This document shows positions 25,470 to 34,656 of a stretch of DNA of 64,000 nt, piece by piece. Numbering within the stretch: position 1 is the stretch's first letter; every line of letters begins with the position of its first letter. The translations under genes and the position numbers were made by a program. The notes under the pieces were generated by a model. The model was not told where the DNA came from, did no database searches, and saw nothing but the letters and a program-made list of their open reading frames with translations. Source of the DNA: Clostridium_AM sp900759715 (lineage in GTDB: Bacteria; Bacillota; Clostridia; Clostridiales; Clostridiaceae); NCBI GenBank assembly GCA_900759715.1, contig CAAEXF010000065.1:1-64000 (forward strand), read 5' to 3'.

Positions 25470-25790
25470 AAAATACACACCTTTCTTTGATAATTATAAA
25501 AGATAAACCATTTTACAATTCTAATATATAGTTATCTTACGTTAGGTGAAAAAATATACTAAAAAATAGCAAATAGAGCTTAATAAACTTTAAACTAATG
25601 TATCAAATGGATAGTGTATTCCTAAATAAATCCTATATATGGATAGAATAAATAGCTACAATTTAATTTTACATGTATACTTTTAAGTAAGGTTTAAGTC
25701 AGTGTTAAATTAGTATTAAAGGCTTTTATTTATATATAAAAATTACGCTTAAAGGACTTACAAATCTAAAGTTATTATTATGTATACGGT

Positions 25791-25820
25791 TTGACATATT
25801 TATGCACGAAGTGATATACT
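25791..25820 (+). promoter_or_regulatory. sigma-A promoter for the TPP-regulated transporter genes
   Basis: TTGACA 25791-25796, 18-base spacer, TATACT 25815-25820, followed about 30 bases later by the TPP riboswitch. The rest of the gap 25479-25790 holds only AT-rich sequence with no visible gene. Confidence 0.7.
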
Positions 25821-25847
25821 TTATGTGTTAGATATTTCAATAAAATA

Positions 25848-25938
25848 AATTAGGGGAGGCAATAATATTGTCTGAGAGGAAGTTTTAAGCTTCGACCCTT
25901 ATAACCTGAATTGGGTAATGCCAACGTAGGGAAAATAG
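25848..25938 (+). ncRNA. TPP riboswitch (THI box)
   Basis: The conserved core is present in order: AGGGGAGGC, TCTGAGAGGAAG, CGACCCTTATAACCTGA, then GGGTAATGCCAACGTAGGGA. CTGAGA and the ATGCCAACGTAGGGA block are diagnostic of the thiamin pyrophosphate aptamer. A terminator follows at 25963. Confidence 0.96.
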
Positions 25939-25962
25939 TTTAATTTCAATTTGTTGCTATTT

Positions 25963-25998
25963 TAGCCCTTTTCGCATTCATGAAAAGGGTTTTTATTA
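25963..25998 (+). terminator. riboswitch-controlled terminator
   Basis: AGCCCTTTTC pairs with GAAAAGGGTT across GCATTCAT, followed by TTTTATTATTT. It lies directly behind the TPP aptamer, consistent with premature termination when thiamin pyrophosphate is plentiful. Confidence 0.9.
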
Positions 25999-26002
25999 TT
26001 TC

Positions 26003-26043
26003 GAAGGGAGGTTGCCAGGTATTTACCGGGCAGTGTATTTATG
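26003..26043 (+). promoter_or_regulatory. ribosome site separated from its start codon by a hairpin
   Basis: GAAGGGAGG (26003-26011) is about 29 bases before ATG 26041, too far for normal initiation. Between them 26013-26032 folds as TGCC-A-GGT...ACC-G-GGCA. If this stem forms, the effective spacing falls to about 9 bases. Confidence 0.55.
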
Positions 26044-27063
26044 AAAGGAAAAAAACTTTTAACTATTTTAACTTCAGTTATAGTAGCAACTGCTATTTTT
26101 GCAGGATGCGGTTCAACAAATAAGGCACCTCAAAGTAATACAACAGAAAAGAAAGAATTAACAAAGGTTAAGGTGATACTGGATTGGACACCTAATACTA
26201 ATCATACAGGCTTATATGTAGCTAAGGATAAAGGTTACTATAAAGAAGAAGGTTTAGATGTAGAAATAATTCAACCTTCAGAAGGAGCAGTAGGAAACCT
26301 AATAGCTGCTGGTAAAGGTGAGTTTGGTGTAAGTTACCAGGAAGATTTAACTTATGCTAGAACTTCAGAAAATCCACTTCCTATTAAGGCTATAGCTGCT
26401 ATAATTCAACATAATACTTCAGGCTTTGCAGCTCTAAAGAGCAAAAACATAAAAACTGTAAAGGACTTTGAAGGAAAGACTTATGGAGGATGGGGCTCAC
26501 CTTCTGAGAAAGCTGTATTGCAGGCAATAATGGAAAAGGAAGGTGCTGATTTTAATAAACTTAAGATAGTTGACATGGGAAGTCAAGATTTCTTTGCAGC
26601 AACTAAAAGCAATATAGATTTTGCATGGATATATGAAGGCTGGACTGGTATAGAAGCAAAACTTAAAAACATACCTTTAGATTACGTAGAGGTAAGAAAG
26701 TTAAATCCTGATTTAGACTACTATACACCTATACTTATAGCAAATGAAAGTACTTTAAAGGATAAACCAGAAATGGTTAAGAAGTTTATGAAAGCTACTA
26801 CTAAAGGATATGAATTCGCTATGGATAAACCAGAAGAAGCTGCAGATATTTTGGTTAAGAATGCTCCAGAGATAGACAAAAATCTTGCTGTAGAAAGCCA
26901 AAAATATCTTAAAAACAAATACAAGGAAGATGCTCCAAGATGGGGAGAAATGAAAGCATCTGTTTGGAACAACTATACAAAATTCCTTCTTGATAAGAAG
27001 CTTATAACTAAAGATATGAAGGCAGAGGATGCATTTACAAATGAGTTCCTTCCATCTAAGTAA
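26041..27063 (+). CDS. thiY: thiamin-precursor ABC transporter substrate-binding lipoprotein
   Basis: A 340-residue lipoprotein of the NMT1/THI5-like (ThiY) family, which captures a formylaminopyrimidine-type precursor outside the cell. Type II signal peptide with lipobox IFAGC (Cys at about 22). Family landmarks: VILDWTPNTNHTGLYVAKDK (about 45-64), GYYKEEGLDVEII, SYQEDL and GKTYGGWGSPSE, plus SNIDFAWIYEGWTGI. The TPP riboswitch upstream confirms a thiamin role. It is 21 bases upstream of the ATPase gene. The start is fixed by the lipoprotein signal, although the ribosome site is displaced by a hairpin. Confidence 0.92.
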   Translation: MKGKKLLTILTSVIVATAIFAGCGSTNKAPQSNTTEKKELTKVKVILDWTPNTNHTGLYVAKDKGYYKEEGLDVEIIQPSEGAVGNLIAAGKGEFGVSYQEDLTYARTSENPLPIKAIAAIIQHNTSGFAALKSKNIKTVKDFEGKTYGGWGSPSEKAVLQAIMEKEGADFNKLKIVDMGSQDFFAATKSNIDFAWIYEGWTGIEAKLKNIPLDYVEVRKLNPDLDYYTPILIANESTLKDKPEMVKKFMKATTKGYEFAMDKPEEAADILVKNAPEIDKNLAVESQKYLKNKYKEDAPRWGEMKASVWNNYTKFLLDKKLITKDMKAEDAFTNEFLPSK

Positions 27064-27084
27064 TTTTAAAGGAGATAGGTTGTC

Positions 27085-27813
27085 TTGGATAGAACAAAAA
27101 ATGATAAAAAGCTTGTATTAAAAAATGTATCAAGATCTTTTGATACAGACAAAATACTTAATAATATAAGTTTAGAGGTAAGAGAAGGTGAATTTGTAAC
27201 TCTTCTCGGACCAAGTGGAAGTGGCAAGAGCACAATATTAAATATAATATCAGGAGTACTGAAGCCAGATAACGGAGAAGTAAAGGTTGAAGGAGAAATT
27301 AGCTATATGCACCAGAAGGATTTACTTCTTCCTTGGAAAAAAGTAATAGATAATGTAGCTTTACCTCTTTATATAAAGGGAAAAAGTAAATCGGAGGGAA
27401 GAAAGCAGGTTATAGATTACTTTGAACCTTATGGATTAAAAGGGTATGAGTTTAAATATCCTTTTCAGCTATCTGGCGGAATGAAACAAAGGGCAGCATT
27501 TTTAAGAACTTATATGACTTCCAATAACATAATGCTTTTAGATGAGCCTTTTGGTGCATTAGATGCTATAACAAGAGGAAAAATGCAAAATTGGCTTTTG
27601 AATGTAATAAAGGACTTAAAAAGTACTATACTATTTATAACTCACGATATAGAGGAAGCTATATATCTTTCAAATAGAATTTATATATTATCCGACAAAC
27701 CTGCCTGTATAAAAGGTGAGATAAAAGTAGATCTGCCTAGAAATAGAACTAAAGACATGATAACTTCAGATAAATTTGTAGCAATAAAAAAACAGGTGTT
27801 AGATTTTATGTAG
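27085..27813 (+). CDS. thiZ: ABC transporter ATPase, thiamin-precursor type
   Basis: A 242-residue ABC ATPase. Walker A GPSGSGKST (about residues 38-46), Q-loop SYMHQKDLLLPWKKVIDNV, signature LSGGMKQR (about 131-138), Walker B IMLLDEPFGALD (about 151-162), and switch His in FITHDIEEA. Its class is the taurine/nitrate/pyrimidine importers, matching the ThiX/ThiY partners. TTG 27085 has AAAGGAG about 10 bases upstream. A terminator follows. It presumably energises the ThiX permease encoded 2 kb upstream in a separate unit. Confidence 0.9.
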   Translation: MDRTKNDKKLVLKNVSRSFDTDKILNNISLEVREGEFVTLLGPSGSGKSTILNIISGVLKPDNGEVKVEGEISYMHQKDLLLPWKKVIDNVALPLYIKGKSKSEGRKQVIDYFEPYGLKGYEFKYPFQLSGGMKQRAAFLRTYMTSNNIMLLDEPFGALDAITRGKMQNWLLNVIKDLKSTILFITHDIEEAIYLSNRIYILSDKPACIKGEIKVDLPRNRTKDMITSDKFVAIKKQVLDFM

Positions 27814-27856
27814 TAAGTTGATATATTTAAATATCAAAAGTTAAATGTTTGATATA

Positions 27857-27897
27857 GAGAAAGTGAGAGGATAAATCTCGCTTTCTTTTTAATTTAA
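27857..27897 (+). terminator. intrinsic terminator after ATPase gene
   Basis: AGAAAGTGAGAGG pairs with ATCTCGCTTTCT (with a G-U), then TTTTAATTT. Confidence 0.8.
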
Positions 27898-27910
27898 TCA
27901 TTAAAGATAC

Positions 27911-27939
27911 TTGCTATTAAGTCAAAATAGTAATATAAT
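27911..27939 (+). promoter_or_regulatory. sigma-A promoter for SulP gene
   Basis: TTGCTA 27911-27916, 17-base spacer, TATAAT 27934-27939. Confidence 0.6.
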
Positions 27940-28004
27940 CAATAACGTTGCCTTTAGGGGTAATTTAAGTAATTTTTATACATAAGAGAAAGAAGTGTGA
28001 AAGA

Positions 28005-29663
28005 GTGTTAGTTCCAAAATTATTTACTTGCATCAAAGATTATACTAAAGAACAATTCGCAAAGGATTTTATTGCTGGAATTATTGTAGCAGTAATAGCA
28101 CTTCCTTTGTCTATAGCTCTTGCAATAGCATCAGGAGTATCTCCTGAGAAAGGGCTATATACTGCAATTATAGGAGGATTTATAGTATCCTTTCTTGGGG
28201 GAAGCAGGGTTCAAATTGGTGGACCTACAGGTGCCTTCATAATAATAGTTTACGGAATAATAGAGAAGTACGGCATAACAGGACTAACTGTTGCCACAGT
28301 AATGGCAGGAGCAATATTAATCATTATGGGATTATGCAAATTTGGTAAGGCATTAAAGTACATTCCATATCCTATAACTACAGGATTTACATGTGGTATT
28401 GCAATATCTATATTTTCAACTCAAATAAAGGATTTCCTTGGATTAAAAATTACATCTGTACCATCAGAGTTTATAGCAAAATGGGGATCCTATATAAATC
28501 ACTTAAATACAGTGAACTATGAAGCTTTATTTATAGGTGCTTTAGCTCTTGCAATAATAGTTTTATGGCCTAAAATAAATAAAAAAATTCCAGGAACACT
28601 AATTGCTCTAATTATAACTACTATAATAACTATAGCTTTTAAATTAAATGTAGAAACTATAGGAAGTCGTTATGGAGATATACCAGCTGTACTTCCTAAA
28701 ATAGCTGTACACGATATTAATATAAATATGGTAAAAGAATTAATACCGCCATCTATGACAATTGCAGTCTTGGCAGCAATAGAATCTCTTTTATCTGCAG
28801 TAGTAGCAGATGGAATGATTGGTGGTAATCACCGTTCAAATATGGAATTGGTTGCACAGGGGTTTGCTAACGTTTTTTCAGGACTTTTCGGAGGAATACC
28901 AGTTACTGGTGCTATAGCAAGAACTGCAGCTAATATAAAAAATGGAGGAAGAACACCTATAACAGGAATTGTACATGCAGTAGTTCTACTGCTTATTATG
29001 ATGTTATTTATGCCTTATGTTAAACTTCTTCCTATGACTTCTTTGGCTGCTATATTGATAGTGGTATCCTATAATATGGGAGATTGGAAAGTATTTAAAA
29101 ATCTTAGAAAAGCACCTAAAAGTGATGCTATAATATTTTTAACAACATTTTTACTTACAATATTATTAGATTTAGTAGTAGCTATAGGAATTGGTGTAGT
29201 ATTGGCTTCCTTCCTTTTCATGAAGAGAATGGCGGATTACGGAGAAGTAAAGTGTTTGTCAGATGAAGATAAGGATTGTTCAAGGCTCATAAATACAACA
29301 GATTTTCCAGATAAAATATCCTTTTATGAAATTCAGGGACCTTTCTTCTTTGCAGCAGCAAACAAATTTGCCAAGGTCACTAAAGGCATGAAAGAAAATG
29401 ATGAAGTATTAATAATAAAAATGAGTAAGGTACCAGCTATGGATGCAACAGGATATCATGAGCTTGAAACTCTGTATGATATCTGCAAAGATCAGCAAAG
29501 GGATCTTATTATATTAGAAGCTAAAGAGCAGCCATTTCAGGTACTTCAGAGTTATGGTTTTGTAGATAGATTGGGAAGTGAAAACTTCTGTAATAATATT
29601 GAAGAGGCTATTGAAAGAACAAATTATTTGTTAGATAGTAAATTTAGGAGCAATGTTGCATAA
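28005..29663 (+). CDS. SulP family anion transporter with STAS domain
   Basis: A 552-residue secondary transporter of the SulP/SLC26 family (sulfate, bicarbonate or dicarboxylate). About 12-14 membrane helices include the family motifs ALPLSIALAIASGVSPEKGL (about 36-55) and VQIGGPTGAF (about 69-78). The C-terminal part (about 445-545) is a cytosolic STAS domain with KMSKVPAMDATGYHELE. GTG 28005 is used; the ribosome site is weak (AGAAAGAAG). Own promoter and terminator. No sulfur genes adjoin, so the anion is not determined. Confidence 0.9.
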   Translation: MLVPKLFTCIKDYTKEQFAKDFIAGIIVAVIALPLSIALAIASGVSPEKGLYTAIIGGFIVSFLGGSRVQIGGPTGAFIIIVYGIIEKYGITGLTVATVMAGAILIIMGLCKFGKALKYIPYPITTGFTCGIAISIFSTQIKDFLGLKITSVPSEFIAKWGSYINHLNTVNYEALFIGALALAIIVLWPKINKKIPGTLIALIITTIITIAFKLNVETIGSRYGDIPAVLPKIAVHDININMVKELIPPSMTIAVLAAIESLLSAVVADGMIGGNHRSNMELVAQGFANVFSGLFGGIPVTGAIARTAANIKNGGRTPITGIVHAVVLLLIMMLFMPYVKLLPMTSLAAILIVVSYNMGDWKVFKNLRKAPKSDAIIFLTTFLLTILLDLVVAIGIGVVLASFLFMKRMADYGEVKCLSDEDKDCSRLINTTDFPDKISFYEIQGPFFFAAANKFAKVTKGMKENDEVLIIKMSKVPAMDATGYHELETLYDICKDQQRDLIILEAKEQPFQVLQSYGFVDRLGSENFCNNIEEAIERTNYLLDSKFRSNVA

Positions 29664-29710
29664 ACTAAATGAAAAAGTATATACTTTTAAATTAACATAT
29701 ATTATTTATA

Positions 29711-29747
29711 CAAGGAAAGTATAATTTTTATACTTTCCTTTTTGTGT
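29711..29747 (+). terminator. intrinsic terminator after SulP gene
   Basis: AAGGAAAGTATAA pairs with TTATACTTTCCTT, then TTTGTG. Confidence 0.85.
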
Positions 29748-29830
29748 GAATTTAAGTAAACGTATTCAGTAAATACAACTAATAGTATTATTCGTGATAT
29801 TTAATACGAAATTGTTGTTAATTATTTAAC

Positions 29831-29912
29831 GTATAAATATGAAAAATAATGAAAAAATAACCGCATAAATATAAAAAAACAGCAAAAAAATACATGTATA
29901 AATATGAAAAAT
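29831..29912 (+). promoter_or_regulatory. three direct repeats, possible ArgR (ARG-box-like) sites
   Basis: GTATAAATATGAAAAAT occurs exactly at 29831 and 29896, with a variant GCATAAATATAAAAAAAC at 29863. Centres are 32-33 bases apart, about three helical turns, all upstream of the promoter. The AT-rich TATAAATAT core resembles arginine-repressor boxes of Firmicutes; assignment is inference. Confidence 0.55.
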
Positions 29913-29943
29913 GGTGAAATTTTAGTAATTTATTCAAAAATGG

Positions 29944-29972
29944 TTGAAAAATGTAAGAAAAGTTTGTATAAT
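29944..29972 (+). promoter_or_regulatory. sigma-A promoter for yfcC-type gene
   Basis: TTGAAA 29944-29949, 17-base spacer, TATAAT 29967-29972, 33 bases before the start codon. Confidence 0.7.
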
Positions 29973-30004
29973 TTAATACAATGACAACTAAGGAGTGATA
30001 AAAA

Positions 30005-31516
30005 ATGAACAAAAAGAAAAGGAGTTTTCCAACTGCGTTTACTGTGCTATTTATAGTTTTAATTTTTGCAGCTGCTCTTACTTATATAGTTCCAGCAGGT
30101 TCCTATGCAAAATTAAAGTATGAATCTGATAAAAAGATTTTCACAGTAACCAAGCCAGACGGATCTGTAGAAGAGGCAAAACCTACACAAGAAACACTTA
30201 ATAAGCTTGGGGTCAAGGTGGATATACAGAGATTCGTTGATGGAAGTATTAGTAAACCGGTAGCAATTCCAGGTACATATGAGAAAGTAAAACAAAATCC
30301 TCAGGGTCCTCTCAGTGTGATACAAGCTCCAGTAAAAGGTATACAGGAGACTATTGAAATTATTGCGTTCTTACTTATAATTGGAGGATGTATTGGGGTA
30401 CTAAATAATAGTGGTGCTTTTGATGCTGGTATTGCTAGCCTTTCACGTGCTACTAAAGGAAAAGAATTTTTATTAATTGTTATTATTACAGTGCTAATTT
30501 CATTAGGTGGAACGACTTTCGGATTAGCAGAGGAAACAATTGCTCTGTACCCAATACTTGTTCCCGTATTCATGGCAGCTGGATATGATGCACTTGTCTG
30601 TATAGCTGCACTTTATATGGGATCATCAATTGGTACAATGTTTTCAACGGTAAACCCATTCTCTTCAGTAATTGCTTCTAATGCTGCTGGAACAACATTT
30701 ACTGCAGGATTAGGCATGAGGACAGCGGGTCTAATCATTGCGACAATATTTACTATTATTTATATAGTTAAGTATGGTAAAAAAATTAAGAAAGATCCAA
30801 CTAAATCATTGATATATGATCAAAAGAAAGAAATTGAAGAAAAGTTTCTAAAGAACTATGAAGAGAAAGTTATTCCAGAGTTTACTTTTAGACGTAAATT
30901 AATGCTTTTAGTATTTGGCTCAGCCTTTGCTATAATGATTTGGGGAGTTTCTAGTAAAGAATGGTGGTTTACTGAAATGACCACATTATTCCTTGCTGTA
31001 GGAATAGCATTAGGTGTAATTTCAGGAATGGGAGAAAAAGAGTTTGTTAATAAATTTGTTGGTGGTGCTGCTGATTTAATTGGAGTTGCATTGGTTATTG
31101 GAGTAGCAAGAGCTATTAATTTAATTATGGAAAATGGACTAATATCTGATTCCATACTACATTTTTCATCAAATGCAGTTCAAGGAATGAATCCATATAT
31201 ATTTATAATTGTAATGCTTTTATTATTTATAATTCTTGGATTCTTTATTCCATCATCATCAGGACTTGCAGTACTATCAATGCCAATTATGGCTCCATTA
31301 GCAGATGCTGTTGGATTACCAAGAGATGTAATAGTAAGTGCATATCAATATGGACAAGGTTTAATAGCATTTATAACTCCAACAGGACTTATATTAGCTA
31401 CCTTAGCAATGGTTGATGTAACTTATGATAAATGGTTAAAGTTCATTATGCCATTAATGGGATATACTGCGGCTTTTGCGGGGTTAATGCTATTAATTCA
31501 AGTAGCATTTAAATAA
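30005..31516 (+). CDS. YfcC family (DcuC superfamily) membrane transporter
   Basis: A 503-residue membrane carrier with about 12 helices of the YfcC/DcuC group, which includes anaerobic C4-dicarboxylate carriers and relatives acting on arginine/ornithine or short peptides. Seen: the start FPTAFTVLFIVLIFAAALTY with VPAGSY, the extracytoplasmic loop (about 35-105), FGLAEETIALYPILVPVF (about 173-190), and GFFIPSSSGLAVLSMPIMAP (about 414-433). AAGGAG precedes ATG 30005. Upstream ARG-box-like repeats suggest an amino-acid substrate such as arginine or ornithine; this is inferred. Monocistronic. Confidence 0.85.
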   Translation: MNKKKRSFPTAFTVLFIVLIFAAALTYIVPAGSYAKLKYESDKKIFTVTKPDGSVEEAKPTQETLNKLGVKVDIQRFVDGSISKPVAIPGTYEKVKQNPQGPLSVIQAPVKGIQETIEIIAFLLIIGGCIGVLNNSGAFDAGIASLSRATKGKEFLLIVIITVLISLGGTTFGLAEETIALYPILVPVFMAAGYDALVCIAALYMGSSIGTMFSTVNPFSSVIASNAAGTTFTAGLGMRTAGLIIATIFTIIYIVKYGKKIKKDPTKSLIYDQKKEIEEKFLKNYEEKVIPEFTFRRKLMLLVFGSAFAIMIWGVSSKEWWFTEMTTLFLAVGIALGVISGMGEKEFVNKFVGGAADLIGVALVIGVARAINLIMENGLISDSILHFSSNAVQGMNPYIFIIVMLLLFIILGFFIPSSSGLAVLSMPIMAPLADAVGLPRDVIVSAYQYGQGLIAFITPTGLILATLAMVDVTYDKWLKFIMPLMGYTAAFAGLMLLIQVAFK

Positions 31517-31521
31517 GGATT

Positions 31522-31575
31522 TAGAGAGCTGTATCAGAATGATTTGAAAAATTATTTTGATACAGCTCTTTATTT
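31522..31575 (+). terminator. intrinsic terminator after yfcC-type gene
   Basis: AGAGCTGTATCAGAAT pairs with ATTTTGATACAGCTCT (one mismatch), then TTATTTATT. Confidence 0.88.
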
Positions 31576-31663
31576 ATTATAAGAATAATACTATATTTGG
31601 TAAATCCTTGGTATAATATAATGAAAGTTTGTATTTTATTATATTAAAAGGAGGAAAGGCTTA

Positions 31664-32491
31664 GTGAATATAAGAGAAGCAGCAATAAAGAGAAAATCAA
31701 TGCGAACTTATAAAGAAGAACCAATTTCGCAAGAACTGAGACAAAAGTTAATAAATTATATAGAGCATGTAAAAGCACCATTTAATACTAAAGTAAGATT
31801 CAAAATAATAGATATGGACAATATAAGTTCAGATGTTAAACTTGGAACTTACGGAGTCATTAAAGGAGCAAAAACCTTTATATGTTCAGCAGTAGAAAAA
31901 GAGAACAAATATGAAGAAAATCTAGGATATGTTTTTGAAAAAATAATATTATATGCAACAACATTAGGTTTAGGAACTTGTTGGCTTGGAGGAACCTTTA
32001 AAAGAGGAGAATTTGGAAAGGCAATGGAACTAAAAGAAAGAGAATCTATGCCAGTAATAACTCCTATAGGATATGCCAAAGAAAATAGAAGCTTACTGGA
32101 CTCTTTAATGGTAGTTGTTGCTGGTTCTAAAAATAGAAAGGATTGGAATGAACTGTTTTTTGACAAAAGTTTTGATAAAGCTATTAAAAGAGATGAGGTT
32201 GGAAAATTTAAAGAGGCCTTTGAGATGGTTAGAATAGCACCCTCAGCTTCAAACAAGCAGCCTTGGAGAATAGTTAAGAACGGAAATAGCTTTCATTTCT
32301 TTATAGCTAGAAATAAGGGATATGGAAAGGCATTAAATTTTGATATACAAAGATTAGACATAGGTATAGCAATGTGTCATTTTGAATCTACACTAAATGA
32401 ACTTGGTTTTTTAGGAAAATGGAATGACGACAATCCGAACGTAACTACTGCTGAGAATATAGAATATATAATCACTTACACTGTTAGTTAA
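31664..32491 (+). CDS. nitroreductase family protein (TM1586 type)
   Basis: A 275-residue flavoprotein of the nitroreductase fold. Two related halves are seen: an N-terminal segment IREAAIKRKSMRTYKEEPIS (FMN-binding Arg/Ser), the middle YATTLGLGTCWLGGTFKRGE, and a second segment IAPSASNKQPWRIV (about 193-206), followed by DIQRLDIGIAMCHFE. This arrangement matches the TM1586-type putative nitroreductases. GTG 31664 has AAAGGAGG upstream. Single gene, followed by a family A repeat. Physiological substrate unknown. Confidence 0.85.
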   Translation: MNIREAAIKRKSMRTYKEEPISQELRQKLINYIEHVKAPFNTKVRFKIIDMDNISSDVKLGTYGVIKGAKTFICSAVEKENKYEENLGYVFEKIILYATTLGLGTCWLGGTFKRGEFGKAMELKERESMPVITPIGYAKENRSLLDSLMVVVAGSKNRKDWNELFFDKSFDKAIKRDEVGKFKEAFEMVRIAPSASNKQPWRIVKNGNSFHFFIARNKGYGKALNFDIQRLDIGIAMCHFESTLNELGFLGKWNDDNPNVTTAENIEYIITYTVS

Positions 32492-32503
32492 ATAAAAATA
32501 AAT

Positions 32504-32739
32504 TTTATCCGATGTCTACCGCCACTAACACCCCAGCGCACTCTGTGAAAGCGATTCGCACCAAATCAGAGATTTGTGCTCTCTGCTTTTCTTAAAGTTG
32601 GGGATAAGTTGGCGCTGCGGCACTGGATAACGGCTTCTAAGCTTCAGATGGAGTTTGTCTACGACCCACTGGGCAAGTCTGCCCGTTAAATGCCATTTAG
32701 GCATTTAACCTCCACCTGAAGCCAAGAATCCTGTTTATA
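32504..32739 (+). repeat. dispersed structured repeat, family A copy 3
   Basis: It begins TTTATCCGATGTCTACCGCC (20 bases identical to copy 1 at 1063) and ends GCCAAGAATCCTGTTTATAT. Internal blocks CTGGATAACGGCTTCTAAGC, ATTTAGGCATTTAACCTCCA and CCTGAAG are shared with copy 1. A family C-like hairpin (AAGCGATTCGCACCAAATCA) lies in the second stem, and an extra CCCACTGGGCAAGTCTGCCCG stem is inserted in the third. Confidence 0.85.
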
Positions 32740-32802
32740 TATTTTTATAGAGAAACTAACTTTCGATTTCTAAGATCTATATTAAAAAATTTGGGGGAAT
32801 AA

Positions 32803-34059
32803 ATGAATATTAAAGACATTTTTAAAATTTATAAAGGATTACCATCTAGTATATATGTACTTTTTGTGGTTAAAATTATAAATTCATTAGGTGCTTTTGT
32901 AGCACCTTTTCTTACTATGTTTCTTTCGGACAAGATAGGATTAAGCAAAGACATAATTGGAATATTCATAATGGCAAATGCAATTTGTACAGTTCCTGGT
33001 TCACTTATTGGCGGTAAAATTTCAGATACTTTTGGAAGAAGAAATGTATTAGTCACTTTTCAGGGATTAGCTGCATTATGTTATATACCTTGTGCATTTC
33101 TTGAAAGATCTATTATTGTACCATATTTATTAATTGTTTCATCTTTTTTTAACTCTATAGCACAACCTGCTTATGGAGCTATGATTGCAGACTTGACAAA
33201 TACTAAAAACAGAAGCAGTGCATATTCTCTTCTATATCTTGGAAATAACTTAGGATTTTCTATAGGTCCTATGATAGCAGGTTTTTTATTCAGCCATTAT
33301 CTAAAGATGCTCTTTATTGGAAACAGTGTAGCGGTTTTTACATCAATAATTATAATATATACCTTTGTAAAAGAGACAAAACCTGATAGGGAAGCAGAAA
33401 AGCAAATTATAAATGAAAACGAAAAAGCTGAGGAAAGTAATCTTATAAGTGCATTGATTAAAAGACCTCTGCTCTTATCTTTTGCATTATTATCTATGAT
33501 ATATAGCTTTGTTTATGCTCAATTCCCTTTCTGTATACCACTTCAAGTAGAGGAAATATTTAAGAGTAATAGTTCAGTTTTATATGGAAAGATTATGGCA
33601 ACAAATGGGCTAACTGTAATACTTTTTACCACAGTTATAACTAGATTAACTAGAAAATTTTCAGCAATACAGAATGTAGCTGGAGCAGGAATATTTTATG
33701 GTGTAGGCTTTGGAATGATGTATTTTATTAAGAGTTACCCTATGTTTATATTGGCAACAGTAATATGGACTTTAGGTGAAATAATTCATACTACCAATTC
33801 TGGAGTATATATTGCAAATCATACACCTATGTCGCATAGAGGAAGATTTAATGCAGTTATACCTCTTATAACTGGTGCAGGTTTTGCAGTGGGGCCAGCT
33901 ATTATGGGAATGTATATAAAAAATAGAAGGGTCATAGATGCATGGCCTGTAGCATTTACTTTAGCTATTTCAGCTTCTGTGTTATTTTATGTACTTTATA
34001 TAGTAGAAAGTAGAAAAAAGAATGTCAGCAGCTGCATAAATACAGTAGAGAATAAATAG
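32803..34059 (+). CDS. major facilitator superfamily transporter
   Basis: A 418-residue MFS drug/metabolite exporter with about 12 membrane helices in two halves joined by a charged loop (about residues 192-215, rich in Glu/Lys). The loop 2-3 motif GGKISDTFGRRNVL (about 68-81) is present. The later half includes HRGRFNAVIPLITGAGFAVG (about 345-364). GGGGGAA precedes ATG 32803. Single gene. The downstream 34060-34306 gap holds a stem-loop and no gene. Substrate not predictable. Confidence 0.88.
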   Translation: MNIKDIFKIYKGLPSSIYVLFVVKIINSLGAFVAPFLTMFLSDKIGLSKDIIGIFIMANAICTVPGSLIGGKISDTFGRRNVLVTFQGLAALCYIPCAFLERSIIVPYLLIVSSFFNSIAQPAYGAMIADLTNTKNRSSAYSLLYLGNNLGFSIGPMIAGFLFSHYLKMLFIGNSVAVFTSIIIIYTFVKETKPDREAEKQIINENEKAEESNLISALIKRPLLLSFALLSMIYSFVYAQFPFCIPLQVEEIFKSNSSVLYGKIMATNGLTVILFTTVITRLTRKFSAIQNVAGAGIFYGVGFGMMYFIKSYPMFILATVIWTLGEIIHTTNSGVYIANHTPMSHRGRFNAVIPLITGAGFAVGPAIMGMYIKNRRVIDAWPVAFTLAISASVLFYVLYIVESRKKNVSSCINTVENK

Positions 34060-34089
34060 TAGAGGTTTTTAGATATTCAAGCAGAGTGC

Positions 34090-34134
34090 TTGACTTTTAG
34101 CGGTATTCATAGTGATACCTATGATTAAGTCAAT
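34090..34134 (+). repeat. stem-loop downstream of MFS gene
   Basis: TTGACTT pairs with AAGTCAA and inner GGTAT with ATACC. There is no T-run, so it could be a weak terminator or an RNA-stabilising hairpin. No gene is seen in 34060-34306. Confidence 0.4.
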
Positions 34135-34306
34135 TATCAAAGTTAGATATTTATAATTCATAATTTGAAAGAAAAATGTTAATAGGAATATTGAAGATAA
34201 GATTAAAAAAATGCCATGATAGAAAAGTTCAATTATTCATTTTATAAATAATTGAAATCATGCGTATAACTGAATATTTTTAATATTGCGGATAATTTAT
34301 TTTGTG

Positions 34307-34335
34307 TTGACAGGTAAAATTTGCGATGCTAGAAT
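34307..34335 (+). promoter_or_regulatory. promoter for branched-chain amino acid leader
   Basis: TTGACA 34307-34312, 17-base spacer, TAGAAT 34330-34335. A second possible -35 TTGACA is at 34393-34398 with TAAATT 17 bases on. Confidence 0.65.
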
Positions 34336-34440
34336 GATAAAAATGAAAATTCAGAAAAACAAATAACAATTTGAAAAAAATAAAAAAGTATATTGACAAG
34401 TTGTTAAATACATAGTAAATTTATAAACAATATATCAAAA

Positions 34441-34656
34441 GTGATGACAGGATTAAGTAAATATGTTTAATGCTTTAAAGAGAATGGGGAATGGTGGAAA
34501 CCCTAAGTATACATATTGAAACTCACCCTGTAGCTGCAGGCTGAAATAGTAGTAAGCTGAGCCGGTGTAAGCCGTTATTTAAATGAAGTAATAAATTTGG
34601 GTGGTAACGCGGCAGATCTTCGCCCCATGATAAAAATGGGCAAGGTCTGTTTTTAT
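34441..34656 (+). ncRNA. T-box leader 1 (probable leucine specifier)
   Basis: Stem I base ACAGG...CCTGT, an inner stem AAATATG...CATATT, a specifier loop GAAACTCAC with CTC (Leu) at 34522-34524, and the T-box core GGGTGGTAACGCGG (34599-34612). The competing terminator CAGATCTTCGCCCCAT...ATGGGCAAGGTCTG plus TTTTTAT follows. The UGGU bulge would pair with an ACCA tRNA end. It is an uncharged-tRNA sensor; the specifier assignment is from position, not alignment. Confidence 0.92.
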
